DNA from: Lysinibacillus sp. G4S2
GTDB taxonomy: Bacteria > Bacillota > Bacilli > Bacillales_A > Planococcaceae
Reading direction: 5' to 3'
NCBI RefSeq assembly: GCF_030348505.1
Contig: NZ_JAUCFJ010000002.1
Coordinates: 1,678,001-1,742,000 of the forward strand
Length of the DNA: 64,000 nucleotides
Below are positions 18,175 through 28,087 of this stretch, in pieces. The position numbers and the translations under genes were made by a program. The notes beneath the pieces are model-generated. The model was not told where the DNA came from and searched no databases. It saw nothing but the letters and a program-made list of their open reading frames with translations. Numbering within the stretch: the stretch's first letter is position 1; each line of letters starts with the position of its first letter.

Positions 18175-19800
18175 ATGCATATGATGGATACACCTTTATT
18201 ATTAACAAGTTTTTTGGATCGAGCAGAACGATTTTTCCATGCGAAAAAAATTTATTCGCGGACAAGCCCTACAACAATTCATGAGATTACCTATAAAGAA
18301 TATGTAAAACGGACTCGTAAATTAGCAGATGCCCTTACAAAGTTGGGAATGGAGCGAGGTATGAAGGTTGGTACCTTTGCTTGGAATCATCACCGCCATT
18401 TAGAAGCATATTTTGCAGTTCCTTGCGCAGGAGCTGTATTGCATATGATTAATATTCGATTATCGCCTGAGCATATTGCTTATGTCATTAATCATGCAGA
18501 AGATGAAATATTACTAATTGATGATAATTTAGTTCCACTTATAGCACCGATCGTTTCGCAGCTTAAATCAGTAAAGCATTATATCGTAATGGGAGATGAT
18601 ATCGCGCTAGAAAACATCCCATTACCGAATGCTCTTTCTTATGAGGCATTACTTGCAGAGGCAAATGATGATTTTAAATTTCCAGAGGATCTAGATGAAA
18701 ATACACCTGCCGGTATGTGCTACACAAGTGCGACTACAGGAATGCCAAAGGGTGTAGTGTATACTCATCGTAGTATTGTCCTTCATAGTATGGTAGCGGG
18801 ACTATCCGAGGGTGTTGGTATAAGCGAGGCAGATGTTGTACTACCTGTCGTACCAATGTTCCATGCGAATGCGTGGGGGTTTCCGTTTGCTGGTGTATTA
18901 TTTGGTGCTACACAGGTGCTACCAGGACCAATGTTTACACCACAGTTACTACTGGATTTATTTGAAACATATAAGGTAACACTGACAGCAGGAGTACCTA
19001 CAATTTGGCTTGGTGTACTACAGGAGCAGCGTAAAAATCCTCGTGATTTATCCTCTTTACGTTTGATTGTATGTGGTGGTTCGGCATCACCGCTTGGTCT
19101 AGTTCGAGGCTTTGAGGAGGAGCATAAAATTCCTTATATTACGGGCTTTGGTATGACCGAGACATCGCCACTTGTAAGCCTATCTACGTATTTAACACAT
19201 ATGCAAGATTATACAAACGATGAGAAAATGGATGTTCGTATTACACAGGGGCTAACGGTGCCGCTCATTGAAACACGGGTGGTCAATGAAAATGGGGAAG
19301 TACCTTGGGATGGCAAAACAATGGGCGAATTAACAATTAGGGGCCCATGGATTGCTGGAGAATACTACAATGATGAGCGAACTTCAGACGCCTTTAAAGA
19401 TGGCTGGCTCTACACGGGAGATATTGCGGTAGTGACAGAAGATGGTTATATAAAAATAACAGATCGTACAAAGGATTTAATTAAAAGCGGTGGAGAATGG
19501 ATTTCTTCAGTGGAGCTTGAAAATGCTTTGATGTCACATCCTAAAGTGTTTGAGGCCGCAGTTATAGCAATCCCGCATGAAAAATGGATTGAACGACCTC
19601 TTGCATGTGTTGTACCAAAACCTGAATTTAAGGATTCTATTACGAAATCAGAGCTATTAGATGATTTGCGATCGCAATTCCATAAAACATGGATTCCTGA
19701 TGATGTTGTGTTTTTAGATGAGGTACCTAAAACCTCTGTAGGAAAATTCATGAAGATAAAATTGCGAGAAGAGCTAAAGGATTACCGAGTTGAGGTTTAA
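18175..19800 (+). CDS. Fatty acid-CoA ligase (AMP-forming)
   Basis: An ANL-superfamily enzyme of 541 residues that activates a carboxylic acid through an acyl-adenylate to its CoA thioester. The P-loop is YTSATTGMPKGV; alanine replaces the more usual glycine, as in many medium- and long-chain ligases. Further motifs are GFGMTETSP, the YTGDIA hinge region, DRTKDLIKSGGEWIS and the C-terminal catalytic lysine in KTSVGKFMK. With the thiolase and SDR upstream it forms a fatty-acid use module, although a 230-bp gap lets it be transcribed separately. The start follows AGGGGAG. True substrate length is not determinable here. Confidence 0.92.
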   Translation: MHMMDTPLLLTSFLDRAERFFHAKKIYSRTSPTTIHEITYKEYVKRTRKLADALTKLGMERGMKVGTFAWNHHRHLEAYFAVPCAGAVLHMINIRLSPEHIAYVINHAEDEILLIDDNLVPLIAPIVSQLKSVKHYIVMGDDIALENIPLPNALSYEALLAEANDDFKFPEDLDENTPAGMCYTSATTGMPKGVVYTHRSIVLHSMVAGLSEGVGISEADVVLPVVPMFHANAWGFPFAGVLFGATQVLPGPMFTPQLLLDLFETYKVTLTAGVPTIWLGVLQEQRKNPRDLSSLRLIVCGGSASPLGLVRGFEEEHKIPYITGFGMTETSPLVSLSTYLTHMQDYTNDEKMDVRITQGLTVPLIETRVVNENGEVPWDGKTMGELTIRGPWIAGEYYNDERTSDAFKDGWLYTGDIAVVTEDGYIKITDRTKDLIKSGGEWISSVELENALMSHPKVFEAAVIAIPHEKWIERPLACVVPKPEFKDSITKSELLDDLRSQFHKTWIPDDVVFLDEVPKTSVGKFMKIKLREELKDYRVEV

Positions 19801-19813
19801 TAGATTTAATCTT

Positions 19814-19846
19814 TGAAGGTGGTGACTAACTGCCTTCATTTTTTAC
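19814..19846 (+). terminator. Intrinsic terminator after the acyl-CoA ligase
   Basis: TGAAGG pairs with CCTTCA around a loop with further weak pairing, followed by a T tract. Confidence 0.7.
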
Positions 19847-19857
19847 GTAAAAAACTG

Positions 19858-20008
19858 GATCATTACCATAACGAGAGGTTGATTTCCGTTCCGGCTGGGC
19901 GCTTTGAAGTATTGTTTGTAAGAAAAAAGTATATGGGGCGGAGTCAGTCTAAGTCCACATACATGGAAAGTGCCATAAAGTGCATTAGAACCAACCAAAT
20001 CAACGGAA
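19858..20008. repeat. Dispersed repeat family R2, copy b
   Basis: It begins ATTACCATAACGAGAGGTTG with the R2 end TTGATTTCCGTTCCGGCTGGGCGC, and ends near CCAACCAAATCAACGGAAT as a degenerate inverted end. A 67-codon frame here (starting near 19813) is not a gene. Confidence 0.6.
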
Positions 20009-20103
20009 TATTTTAGCTAAATTAATGAAAGAATGAATAGAAAAATGAAACTATTTTTTCCATTTTGCCGTATAATCATTAGTAATGAAAGGAAGTGGAC
20101 GTA

Positions 20104-20334
20104 TTGGAAATTGCAACGATTGCAATTTTGGGAGGCGTATTAATTGCATTAGCAGGTATTTTTACTGATGCAAACACGAGAAAGCAAAAAATTAAATTAA
20201 AGGCTATAGAAAAGGAAGTAGAGCTAGAAAAGCTCAGACTAGAAACATACACGATGGAAACTGAAAAGATGCGCCTAGAATTAGAACATTCAAAAGTTTT
20301 ACTATTAGAGGAAAAACACAACTCAACTAAGTAA
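20104..20334 (+). CDS. Small single-pass membrane protein with coiled-coil tail
   Basis: I do not recognise this 76-residue protein. It has one hydrophobic helix (ATIAILGGVLIALAGIF, about residues 4-20) and then a strongly charged helical tail rich in Lys and Glu (KAIEKEVELEKLRLE...). The tail is likely a coiled coil on the cytoplasmic side. TTG at 20104 is preferred because AAAGGA lies ten bases before it. GTG at 20095 overlaps the ribosome site. It lies alone between a repeat and cheR, with a TATAAT about 30 bp upstream. It looks like a real gene from its clean amphipathic pattern, but the function is unknown. Confidence 0.6.
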   Translation: MEIATIAILGGVLIALAGIFTDANTRKQKIKLKAIEKEVELEKLRLETYTMETEKMRLELEHSKVLLLEEKHNSTK

Positions 20335-20357
20335 CGTAGATTACATGTGAAAGACTA

Positions 20358-21189
<832 letters not shown>

Positions 21190-21272
21190 TTAATAATATG
21201 AGAAAAGCAATCGTACAGTAGACAACATGAATGTCATGTACATATTTTAAGGCTTCAAATATAGATAATCGT

Positions 21273-21312
21273 ACGCTTTTCGCTTGTTATAAGCAAAAAG
21301 CGTATTTTTTAT
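21273..21312 (+). terminator. Intrinsic terminator after cheR
   Basis: ACGCTTTTCGCTT pairs with AAGCAAAAAGCGT (one C-A mismatch) around GTTAT, followed by ATTTTTTAT. The rest of the 377-bp gap to aroC is AT-rich; a TATAGT box at about 21531 could be the aroC -10. Confidence 0.8.
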
Positions 21313-21566
21313 AAGAAGCACTTCATTTCAGTAGTGTAGCGAATATGTTTGTTCAACGAAATTTATACTATCTTTTTTTACATAAATTGTTCAGAATATT
21401 CGAATTTGCCGCGAGTGCTAGTAGTTTATGAGTTGCTGGAACAGTTTGAAATTTGCAAATAATTAAAACTGTACTTTAAAGACATTTGCAAAAGGACTGT
21501 TTTTTTAGAGAATATATGTTATAGTGAAAAATACATACTTTAGCGAGTTGAAGGGAGAAAGCGTTT

Positions 21567-22748
21567 ATGCGTTACTTAACAGCGGGGGAGTCACATGGAC
21601 CCCAATTAACAACAATTATTGAGGGCTTACCGTCACTCTTACCAATTACAGCAGAAAAAATTAACCATGATTTAAAACGACGCCAAGGAGGACATGGACG
21701 CGGTCGTCGTATGCAAATCGAAACAGATACAGTGGAAATAGTTGCTGGTGTTCGTCACGGACAAACACTTGGTTCTCCTGTAGCACTCGTAGTCACAAAT
21801 GATGACTGGAAGCACTGGACAAAAATTATGGGAGCAGAGCCATTAGCAGAAGATGTGAATCCTGAAGAGATCAAACGCCAAATTTCACGTCCACGTCCAG
21901 GACATGCGGATTTAGTAGGTGGCATGAAATATGGACACCGTGATTTACGCAATGTATTAGAGCGTTCTTCAGCGCGTGAGACAACTGTTCGTGTTGCGGT
22001 AGGTTCTGTTGCAAAGGCGCTATTAAATGAATTAGGTATTTCAATTGTGTCACATGTAACAGAAATTGTTGGCATTAAGGCAGATACTTCTTTAGTAGAA
22101 GGGAAATCTGCAGATGAAATTCGTGCCATTGTTGAAGCAGATCCTTGCTATTGTGTTGACCCAGAGGCTTCTGCAAAAATGGTAGAGGCGATTGATGAAA
22201 CGAAAAAAGCGGGTGACTCAATTGGTGGCGTTGTTGAAGTGATCGTTGAAGGAATGCCAGCTGGTGTTGGTTCATATGTTCATTATGATCGAAAACTAGA
22301 TTCAAAACTTGCAGCTGCAATGCTATCTATCAATGCATTTAAAGGTGTTGAATTTGGAATTGGGTTTGAAATGGCACGTCGTAAAGGCTCTGAAGTACAT
22401 GATGAAATCATTTGGTCAGAGGAAGAAGGCTACACACGTGCAACAAATCGACTGGGTGGTTTAGAAGGTGGAATGTCTACTGGAATGCCTATTGTCGTAC
22501 GTGGTGTAATGAAACCAATCCCTACATTATATAAACCGTTACAAAGTGTTGATATTGAAACAAAAGAGCCATTTAAAGCTAGTGTAGAGCGCTCGGATAG
22601 CTGTGCAGTACCGGCAGCATCAGTAGTTGCGGAGCACGTTATTGCCTGGGAAATAGCAAATGTAATATTGGAACAATTCCATAGTGATCAATTACCTCAA
22701 TTAAAAGCTCAAATCGACGAACAGCGTCGTTATACAAAGGGATTCTAA
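21567..22748 (+). CDS. aroC: Chorismate synthase
   Basis: The enzyme converts 5-enolpyruvylshikimate-3-phosphate to chorismate using reduced FMN, the last common step of aromatic synthesis. The 393-residue protein starts [14 protein letters not shown]. It has the family signatures [44 protein letters not shown] and [13 protein letters not shown]. Length is normal. It is called aroF in B. subtilis, and heads the aroC-aroB-aroH-hisC-tyrA-aroA run here. Confidence 0.98.
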   Translation: MRYLTAGESHGPQLTTIIEGLPSLLPITAEKINHDLKRRQGGHGRGRRMQIETDTVEIVAGVRHGQTLGSPVALVVTNDDWKHWTKIMGAEPLAEDVNPEEIKRQISRPRPGHADLVGGMKYGHRDLRNVLERSSARETTVRVAVGSVAKALLNELGISIVSHVTEIVGIKADTSLVEGKSADEIRAIVEADPCYCVDPEASAKMVEAIDETKKAGDSIGGVVEVIVEGMPAGVGSYVHYDRKLDSKLAAAMLSINAFKGVEFGIGFEMARRKGSEVHDEIIWSEEEGYTRATNRLGGLEGGMSTGMPIVVRGVMKPIPTLYKPLQSVDIETKEPFKASVERSDSCAVPAASVVAEHVIAWEIANVILEQFHSDQLPQLKAQIDEQRRYTKGF

Positions 22749-22751
22749 TTT

Positions 22752-23843
22752 ATGCGAGTACAAGTAGCGACGAAATCGCATCAATATGAGGTTGTACTTG
22801 GGCATAAATTTTTAGCGGAAGCAGTAAAAGCATTTGACAATATGCTACAAAAAGCTGATAAGCTCATTGTTTTTACGGATGCTAATGTATGGGCAGCACA
22901 AGGAGATTATTTCAAGGCTAATTTCCCTTATGATTTTGAGGTCTTTGTCTTACCAGGTGGTGAGGCATGTAAAACCTTAGAACAATACAATGCAGCGCAA
23001 ACATTTTTACTTGAACAAAAATGTTCACGTAAATCATTTGTTTTTGCATTTGGTGGGGGAGCTGTAGGCGATTTAACAGGCTTTGTTGCAGCCACTTATA
23101 TGCGTGGAGTACCGTTTATTCAAATCCCGACAACGATTTTAGCACACGACTCAGCAGTAGGTGGTAAAACAGCTATTAATCATCCACTAGGAAAGAATAT
23201 GATTGGTGCGTTTTATCAACCTGAGGGAGTAATATATGATACTGTATTTATCGAAAGCTTACCTGAGCGCGAGGTACGTTCGGGAACAGCGGAAGTGATA
23301 AAGCATGCGATGATTTCTAATGCAGTATGGTTAGAGGAATTAATGGCAGAAGAGACAGTTATTCATTTTAGCACTGAAGAGTTAGCAAAGCAGCTTGGAA
23401 AAGGTATAGAAGTGAAGGCGCATATTGTTGCAGAGGACGAAACCGAGCAATCCGTGCGAAAATTTTTAAACTTAGGTCATACTTATGGGCATGCAATTGA
23501 AGCGGCTGCTGGGTATGGAAAAGTAGCACATGGAGAGGCAGTAATGATTGGACTCGTTTATTGCTTATTATTAAGTGAACGATACGGCGAGTTAGATCGT
23601 AATTTCACTACAGCATTTTTGCAATTTGCATTAAAAAATGGCTATCCATTTGAAGCTGTGAAAGAATATTCTTTTGAACAGTTAACAGAGTATCTAATGA
23701 AAGATAAAAAAGCGGAGTATGGTATTTTACAATTTGTATTATTAGAAAAAATTGGTAAACCATTTGTGCGACCAATTGATATAGCTGAGTGCAAAGAAGT
23801 AGATGCCGAATTCCGACAGCTATTAGCGGAGGTGCTTGTATGA
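22752..23843 (+). CDS. aroB: 3-dehydroquinate synthase
   Basis: AroB cyclises DAHP to 3-dehydroquinate with NAD and a divalent metal. The 363 residues include the NAD loop FAFGGGAVGDLTGFVAATYMRG and the substrate block PTTILAHDSAVGGKTAINHPLGKN. The metal-binding histidine motifs GHTYGHAIEAAAGYGKVAHGE are also present. It begins three bases after the aroC stop and its own stop overlaps the aroH start by four bases, so the genes are translationally coupled. Confidence 0.98.
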   Translation: MRVQVATKSHQYEVVLGHKFLAEAVKAFDNMLQKADKLIVFTDANVWAAQGDYFKANFPYDFEVFVLPGGEACKTLEQYNAAQTFLLEQKCSRKSFVFAFGGGAVGDLTGFVAATYMRGVPFIQIPTTILAHDSAVGGKTAINHPLGKNMIGAFYQPEGVIYDTVFIESLPEREVRSGTAEVIKHAMISNAVWLEELMAEETVIHFSTEELAKQLGKGIEVKAHIVAEDETEQSVRKFLNLGHTYGHAIEAAAGYGKVAHGEAVMIGLVYCLLLSERYGELDRNFTTAFLQFALKNGYPFEAVKEYSFEQLTEYLMKDKKAEYGILQFVLLEKIGKPFVRPIDIAECKEVDAEFRQLLAEVLV

Positions 23844-24208
23844 TTCGTGGACTTAGAGGAGCAATTACAATTGAATCTGACAAGCCAGAGTTTGTATGGG
23901 ATGAGACAGCAAGATTAGTACGTGAAGTAGTAGCAGCAAATAATGTGGAGGTAGATGATATTGCTTCTATACTTATATCCACAACACCTGATATTACGTC
24001 AGCATTTCCAGCACGTGCCGTACGATTAATGGACGGGTGGCAATATGTACCTGTTATGTGTACACATGAAATGGACGTGCCAAACGCACTGCCACTTTGT
24101 ATTCGTATATTAATACATGCGAATGTGGAAGTGGCACAAAAAGATGTAAAGCACTTGTATCTTAATGATGCAGTGAAATTAAGACCAGATTTAGCCCAAG
24201 CTAAATAA
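23840..24208 (+). CDS. aroH: Chorismate mutase (AroH class)
   Basis: A monofunctional chorismate mutase of the trimeric B. subtilis type, making prephenate. The 122 residues start MIRGLRGAITIESD. They include the active-site arginine in FPARAVRL and VPVMCTHEMDVP near the middle. The start codon ATG overlaps the aroB stop in ATGA, with GGAGG upstream. In B. subtilis trpEDCFBA follow this gene; here hisC follows 18 bp later with no trace of trp genes. Confidence 0.97.
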   Translation: MIRGLRGAITIESDKPEFVWDETARLVREVVAANNVEVDDIASILISTTPDITSAFPARAVRLMDGWQYVPVMCTHEMDVPNALPLCIRILIHANVEVAQKDVKHLYLNDAVKLRPDLAQAK

Positions 24209-24226
24209 TTAGAGGAGATGTTTGAG

Positions 24227-25327
24227 ATGAAATGGAAACAACAATTGGACGGTATGAAAGCATATAAGCCTGGTAAACCAATTGAAGAAGTACAACGTGA
24301 ATATGGCTTACAAGAAGTCGTAAAATTAGCATCTAATGAAAACCCATTTGGGTGCTCACCTAAGATAACAGCTTATTTACAAAATAATTCAGCAAACCAT
24401 GCTATCTATCCAGATGGCTATGCACAAAATTTACGTACGGCTGTTGCAAATCATCTAGGTGTCAATGAAACACAGCTTCTTTTTGGTAACGGCTCTGACG
24501 ATATTATTGCAATTATTACTCGTGCACTGTTGTATCCAGGTGTGAACACAGTAATGGCAGACCCATCATTCTCTCAATACTGGCACAATGCTGAAATTGA
24601 AGGTGCAGAGGTACGCAAAGTTCCTTGTATTGAAGGTGCGCATGACTTAGATGCAATGGTAGCAGCCATTGATGATCATACATCAATCGTTTGGGTTTGT
24701 AGTCCAAATAATCCAACGGGGGTTGTAATACCTGATGTTGAATTGCGTGCATTTTTAGCTAAGGTACCAAGTGACGTACTAGTAGTATTAGATGAAGCGT
24801 ATATCGAATACGTAACGCATCCAGGTCACAAAGATACTCTATCATTAATCGACGAGTTTCCAAATGTACTATTATTGCGTACATTCTCAAAAGCATATGG
24901 TCTTGCTTCTTTCCGAGTTGGTTATGCAATAGGGCAACCAGAAGTAATTGCTAAGCTAGATCCAGTAAGATCGCCCTTTAATAATACAATTTTAAGTCAA
25001 GCAGTTGCGACAATTGCTATAAGTGACCAAGAATTTATAAAAGCTTGCCGTGAAGCAAATGAAAAAGGTAAAAAACAATATGTTGAATTTTGTGAAAAAA
25101 ATAACTTGAAATACTTCCCTTCTGATACGAACTTTATTTTCTTTAATACGAATGCTGATAGCGATGTTGTTTTCAATGAGCTTATGAAGCGAGGATTTAT
25201 AATCCGTAGCGGAAATGCGTTAGGATTACCTGGGTTTATCCGTGTGACCATCGGAACTGAGGCTCAAAATGAAGCATTGCTTGGTCACCTTGAAAACGTC
25301 CTAAAAGAGCAAGGGGTTTTTGGATGA
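24227..25327 (+). CDS. hisC: Histidinol-phosphate / aromatic aminotransferase
   Basis: A PLP-dependent class II aminotransferase serving histidine synthesis. In Bacillus it also serves Tyr and Phe synthesis, which fits its place before tyrA. The ATG at 24227, nine bases after AGAGGAG, gives 366 residues. The N-terminal KLASNENPFGCSP, the YPDGYA block, VWVCSPNNPTG, LDEAYIEY, the PLP lysine in TFSKAYGLASFRVGY and the C-terminal RSGNALGLPGFIRVTIG are all present. The stop overlaps the tyrA start by four bases. Confidence 0.96.
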   Translation: MKWKQQLDGMKAYKPGKPIEEVQREYGLQEVVKLASNENPFGCSPKITAYLQNNSANHAIYPDGYAQNLRTAVANHLGVNETQLLFGNGSDDIIAIITRALLYPGVNTVMADPSFSQYWHNAEIEGAEVRKVPCIEGAHDLDAMVAAIDDHTSIVWVCSPNNPTGVVIPDVELRAFLAKVPSDVLVVLDEAYIEYVTHPGHKDTLSLIDEFPNVLLLRTFSKAYGLASFRVGYAIGQPEVIAKLDPVRSPFNNTILSQAVATIAISDQEFIKACREANEKGKKQYVEFCEKNNLKYFPSDTNFIFFNTNADSDVVFNELMKRGFIIRSGNALGLPGFIRVTIGTEAQNEALLGHLENVLKEQGVFG

Positions 25328-26421
25328 CACGTAAAGTGCTCGTTATTGGGCTAGGTCTAATTGGAGGCTCGATTGCCTTAGCATTACAAAAGGCACCTGA
25401 AACAACAATAACAGGCTATGATATGGATGCAAAAACACGTGAACATGCAAAAACGTTAAATATTGTTCATGATATTGTGACAGATCCGAAAACAGTTGCA
25501 GCCGACGTGGATGTCATTATTTTTGGAACTCCCGTCAACGCAACACTTGAATGGATGGAACAATTAAAAACATGGCCGTTAAAAAATAAAGTAATCGTAA
25601 CAGATACAGGTAGTACAAAAAAAATGATTATGCAAAAGGCGGGGGAATTACGTGAGCTAGGCATTACCTTTATTGGTGGGCATCCAATGGCAGGTTCCCA
25701 TAAAAGTGGTGTATTAGCTGCGAAGGCCCACCTTTTTGAAAATGCGTATTATATGCTAACGCCACTCGCTGGTGAAGAAATTGTAAATATGGCACAGCTG
25801 GAAAGTCTATTAAAATTTACACATGCAAAAGTTGTTAGTGTATCTGCTCGTGAGCATGATCATATGACAGCTGTAGTTAGTCATTTTCCACATGTCGTTG
25901 CTGCTTCTCTTGTGCATCAGTTGGGCGGAGAAAATGGGGAATATCCGATGACACGTTCACTTGCTGCAGGTGGCTTCCGTGATGTAACGCGCATTGCCTC
26001 GTCCAATCCGGTTTTATGGCGAGATATTACATTGCAAAATCGTGATGAGCTTATTGCGCAACTAGAAGGCTGGGAAAATGAAATGACTCGTGTGAAGGAG
26101 CTGCTTTTAAATGGTGGTTCAGATGACATTGAAAATTATTTTGCGGTAGCCAAAGAGCTAAGAGATGAATTACCGATTAGTGCAGGAGCGATGTTTACCT
26201 CATTTGACTTATATGTTGATGTTCCTGACTATCCAGGGGTTATTTCTGAGGTGACAGGCTTGCTTGCAGACGAAGCGATTAGTATTACCAATTTACGTAT
26301 CGTAGAGTCACGTGAAGATGTTTTCGGGATTCTTGTTATTAGCTTACAAAGCGAAAGTGACCGTGAACGTGCAGCAGCGTGTATACAAAAGCGTGCAAAT
26401 TATGAAACATATATTTCATAG
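25324..26421 (+). CDS. tyrA: Prephenate dehydrogenase
   Basis: TyrA oxidises prephenate to 4-hydroxyphenylpyruvate with NAD, leading to tyrosine. The 365-residue protein has the dinucleotide motif GLGLIGGSIALAL near the N-terminus, TDTGSTKKMI and GGHPMAGSHKSG in the centre. An ACT domain occupies the last about 75 residues (LYVDVPDYPGVISEVTGLLAD), which suggests feedback control by tyrosine. Start and hisC stop overlap as ATGA. Confidence 0.97.
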   Translation: MTRKVLVIGLGLIGGSIALALQKAPETTITGYDMDAKTREHAKTLNIVHDIVTDPKTVAADVDVIIFGTPVNATLEWMEQLKTWPLKNKVIVTDTGSTKKMIMQKAGELRELGITFIGGHPMAGSHKSGVLAAKAHLFENAYYMLTPLAGEEIVNMAQLESLLKFTHAKVVSVSAREHDHMTAVVSHFPHVVAASLVHQLGGENGEYPMTRSLAAGGFRDVTRIASSNPVLWRDITLQNRDELIAQLEGWENEMTRVKELLLNGGSDDIENYFAVAKELRDELPISAGAMFTSFDLYVDVPDYPGVISEVTGLLADEAISITNLRIVESREDVFGILVISLQSESDRERAAACIQKRANYETYIS

Positions 26422-26442
26422 GGTAAATGACATAAATGATAA

Positions 26443-26468
26443 GAAAGCGTCGGAATTACGGCGCTTTC
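26443..26468 (+). terminator. Strong hairpin between tyrA and aroA
   Basis: GAAAGCGTCG pairs with CGGCGCTTTC over ten base pairs with the loop GAATTA. Only TATCTT follows, so it is probably a weak terminator or an RNA-processing or stability hairpin inside the aro operon. Confidence 0.45.
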
Positions 26469-26495
26469 TATCTTCATATTGGAGGGAAGAAAACG

Positions 26496-27782
26496 ATGAG
26501 TGAAAAAGTATTACAATATGATAAGCCTTCCTTACAAGGGACTTTAACGATTCCTGGTGATAAATCTGTTTCTCACCGTTCCGTTATGTTTGGAGCTATT
26601 GCAACGGGTAAAACGACAGTTGACGGCTTTTTATTAGGTGAGGATTGTTTAAGTACAATTGATTGTTTCCGAAAGCTCGGTGTTAAAATTGAAGTGGAAG
26701 GAACAAATGTATCGATCGACAGTCCGGGTATAGATGGGTGGCAAGAACCTACAGAAGTACTATACACAGGAAACTCTGGTACGACGACACGCTTAATGCT
26801 AGGGATTTTAGCTGGTTCTAATGGTCACTCAGTAATGACAGGGGATGCGTCTATTGGAAAGCGACCAATGCGCCGTGTGATTGATCCATTACGTCAAATG
26901 GGTGCACACATTACTGGAAGGGCAGATGGACAATACACGCCATTAGCCATTCAAGGTACAACATTACGAGCTATAGATTATCATATGCCTGTTGCGAGTG
27001 CACAGGTGAAGTCAGCTATTTTACTTGCAGGTTTACGTGCTGAGGGTACTACAATTGTTCGAGAAACTGAAGTATCTCGAGATCATACTGAGAGAATGCT
27101 TCGTCAATTTGGAGCAAAGGTTGATGAGGTGGATGGTGTTATTTCAATAAAAGGAGGGCAAACTCTAACGGGGACGCATGTTTCTGTTCCAGGTGATATT
27201 TCATCTGCTGCCTTTTTCTTAGTTGCAGGAGCTATCTGTGAAGCTAGTGAAATAATGCTAAAAAATGTCGGAATTAACCCAACACGAGATGGGATCATCG
27301 AAGTGCTTCAAAAAATGGGTGCATCTATGACACTTATTCCGGATGAAGATAGTCAATCAGAGCCGACAGCAACAATTACAATTGAAACGTCAGCATTAAA
27401 AGGCACTACAATCGAGGGAGATATTATTCCTCGTCTTATCGATGAAATCCCGATCCTTGCTTTATTAGCAACGCAGGCAAATGGAAAAACTATTATTAAG
27501 GATGCCGAGGAGTTAAAAGTAAAGGAAACAGACCGGATAACGGCTGTAGTGGATGAATTGAAAAAACTAGGCGCTAATATTGAAGCAACCGAGGATGGAA
27601 TGATTATTGAAGGACCAACACCATTACGAGGCGCTAGTCTTAAAACCTATGGTGATCATCGTATTGGAATGATGGGCGCTGTTGCAGCACTAATAACAAA
27701 TGGAGCAGTAATTTTAGATGACGCAGAATGTATAGCGGTTTCTTACCCACCGTTTTTCGAGCATATAGAGGAAGTAAAGTAA
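26496..27782 (+). CDS. aroA: 3-phosphoshikimate 1-carboxyvinyltransferase (EPSP synthase)
   Basis: EPSP synthase joins shikimate-3-phosphate and phosphoenolpyruvate. The ATG at 26496 behind GGAGGG gives 428 residues, the family size; the longer frame from 26436 runs through the hairpin. The substrate blocks [57 protein letters not shown] and YGDHRIGMM are intact. The spelling GNSGTT is the class II type found in Firmicutes, a class noted for glyphosate-tolerant enzymes. It ends the aromatic run. Confidence 0.97.
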   Translation: MSEKVLQYDKPSLQGTLTIPGDKSVSHRSVMFGAIATGKTTVDGFLLGEDCLSTIDCFRKLGVKIEVEGTNVSIDSPGIDGWQEPTEVLYTGNSGTTTRLMLGILAGSNGHSVMTGDASIGKRPMRRVIDPLRQMGAHITGRADGQYTPLAIQGTTLRAIDYHMPVASAQVKSAILLAGLRAEGTTIVRETEVSRDHTERMLRQFGAKVDEVDGVISIKGGQTLTGTHVSVPGDISSAAFFLVAGAICEASEIMLKNVGINPTRDGIIEVLQKMGASMTLIPDEDSQSEPTATITIETSALKGTTIEGDIIPRLIDEIPILALLATQANGKTIIKDAEELKVKETDRITAVVDELKKLGANIEATEDGMIIEGPTPLRGASLKTYGDHRIGMMGAVAALITNGAVILDDAECIAVSYPPFFEHIEEVK

Positions 27783-27812
27783 AATGAAACGCCAGCAAAT
27801 GGGTTTCGTCTG

Positions 27813-27990
27813 TGCGAAAGCGAAGCGACAGCAACAAATGTTTTCTATAGCGAAAGCAAAGCGACAGCAACAATGTTTTCTGTGCGAAAGCGAAGCGACA
27901 GCAACAAATGTTTTCTGTGCGAAAGCGAAGCGACAGCAACAAATGTTTTCTGTGCGAAAGCGAAGCGACAGCAACAACAAATGTTTTCTA
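27813..27990. repeat. 35-bp minisatellite, five tandem copies
   Basis: The unit begins GCGAAAGCGAAGCGACAGCA and ends AATGTTTTCTGT. Five copies follow one another with no spacers; copy 2 is one base short and copy 5 has a CAA insertion. The array lies between the aroA stop and its terminator, so it is transcribed as the aroA 3' untranslated region. The same core occurs in repeats at about 7425, 10890 and, inverted, at 45860-45990. A 70-codon frame through it is not a gene. Confidence 0.9.
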
Positions 27991-27994
27991 TGCT

Positions 27995-28024
27995 AAACTC
28001 TCCAAGCTATTGGGGAGTTTTTTT
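27995..28024 (+). terminator. Intrinsic terminator of the aro operon
   Basis: AAACTCTCC pairs with GGGGAGTTT around an eight-base loop, followed by a T tract. Confidence 0.8.
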
Positions 28025-28087
28025 ACTTGTTTCGATAGAGAATGTTTTGTAGCATAAAGGTATCAATGAAAGAATAGGTGAATGACT

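Noticed and set aside
19813..20016. 67-codon frame after the acyl-CoA ligase
   Set aside because: It begins inside the terminator hairpin and runs through an R2 repeat.
27813..27990. Possible CRISPR array
   Set aside because: Units are directly abutting with no unique spacers, and no cas genes are in the window.
27784..27996. 70-codon frame reading through the 35-bp tandem repeats
   Set aside because: It is produced by the repeat itself, has no ribosome site, and the sequence (KAKRQQQ-type) shifts frame between units.
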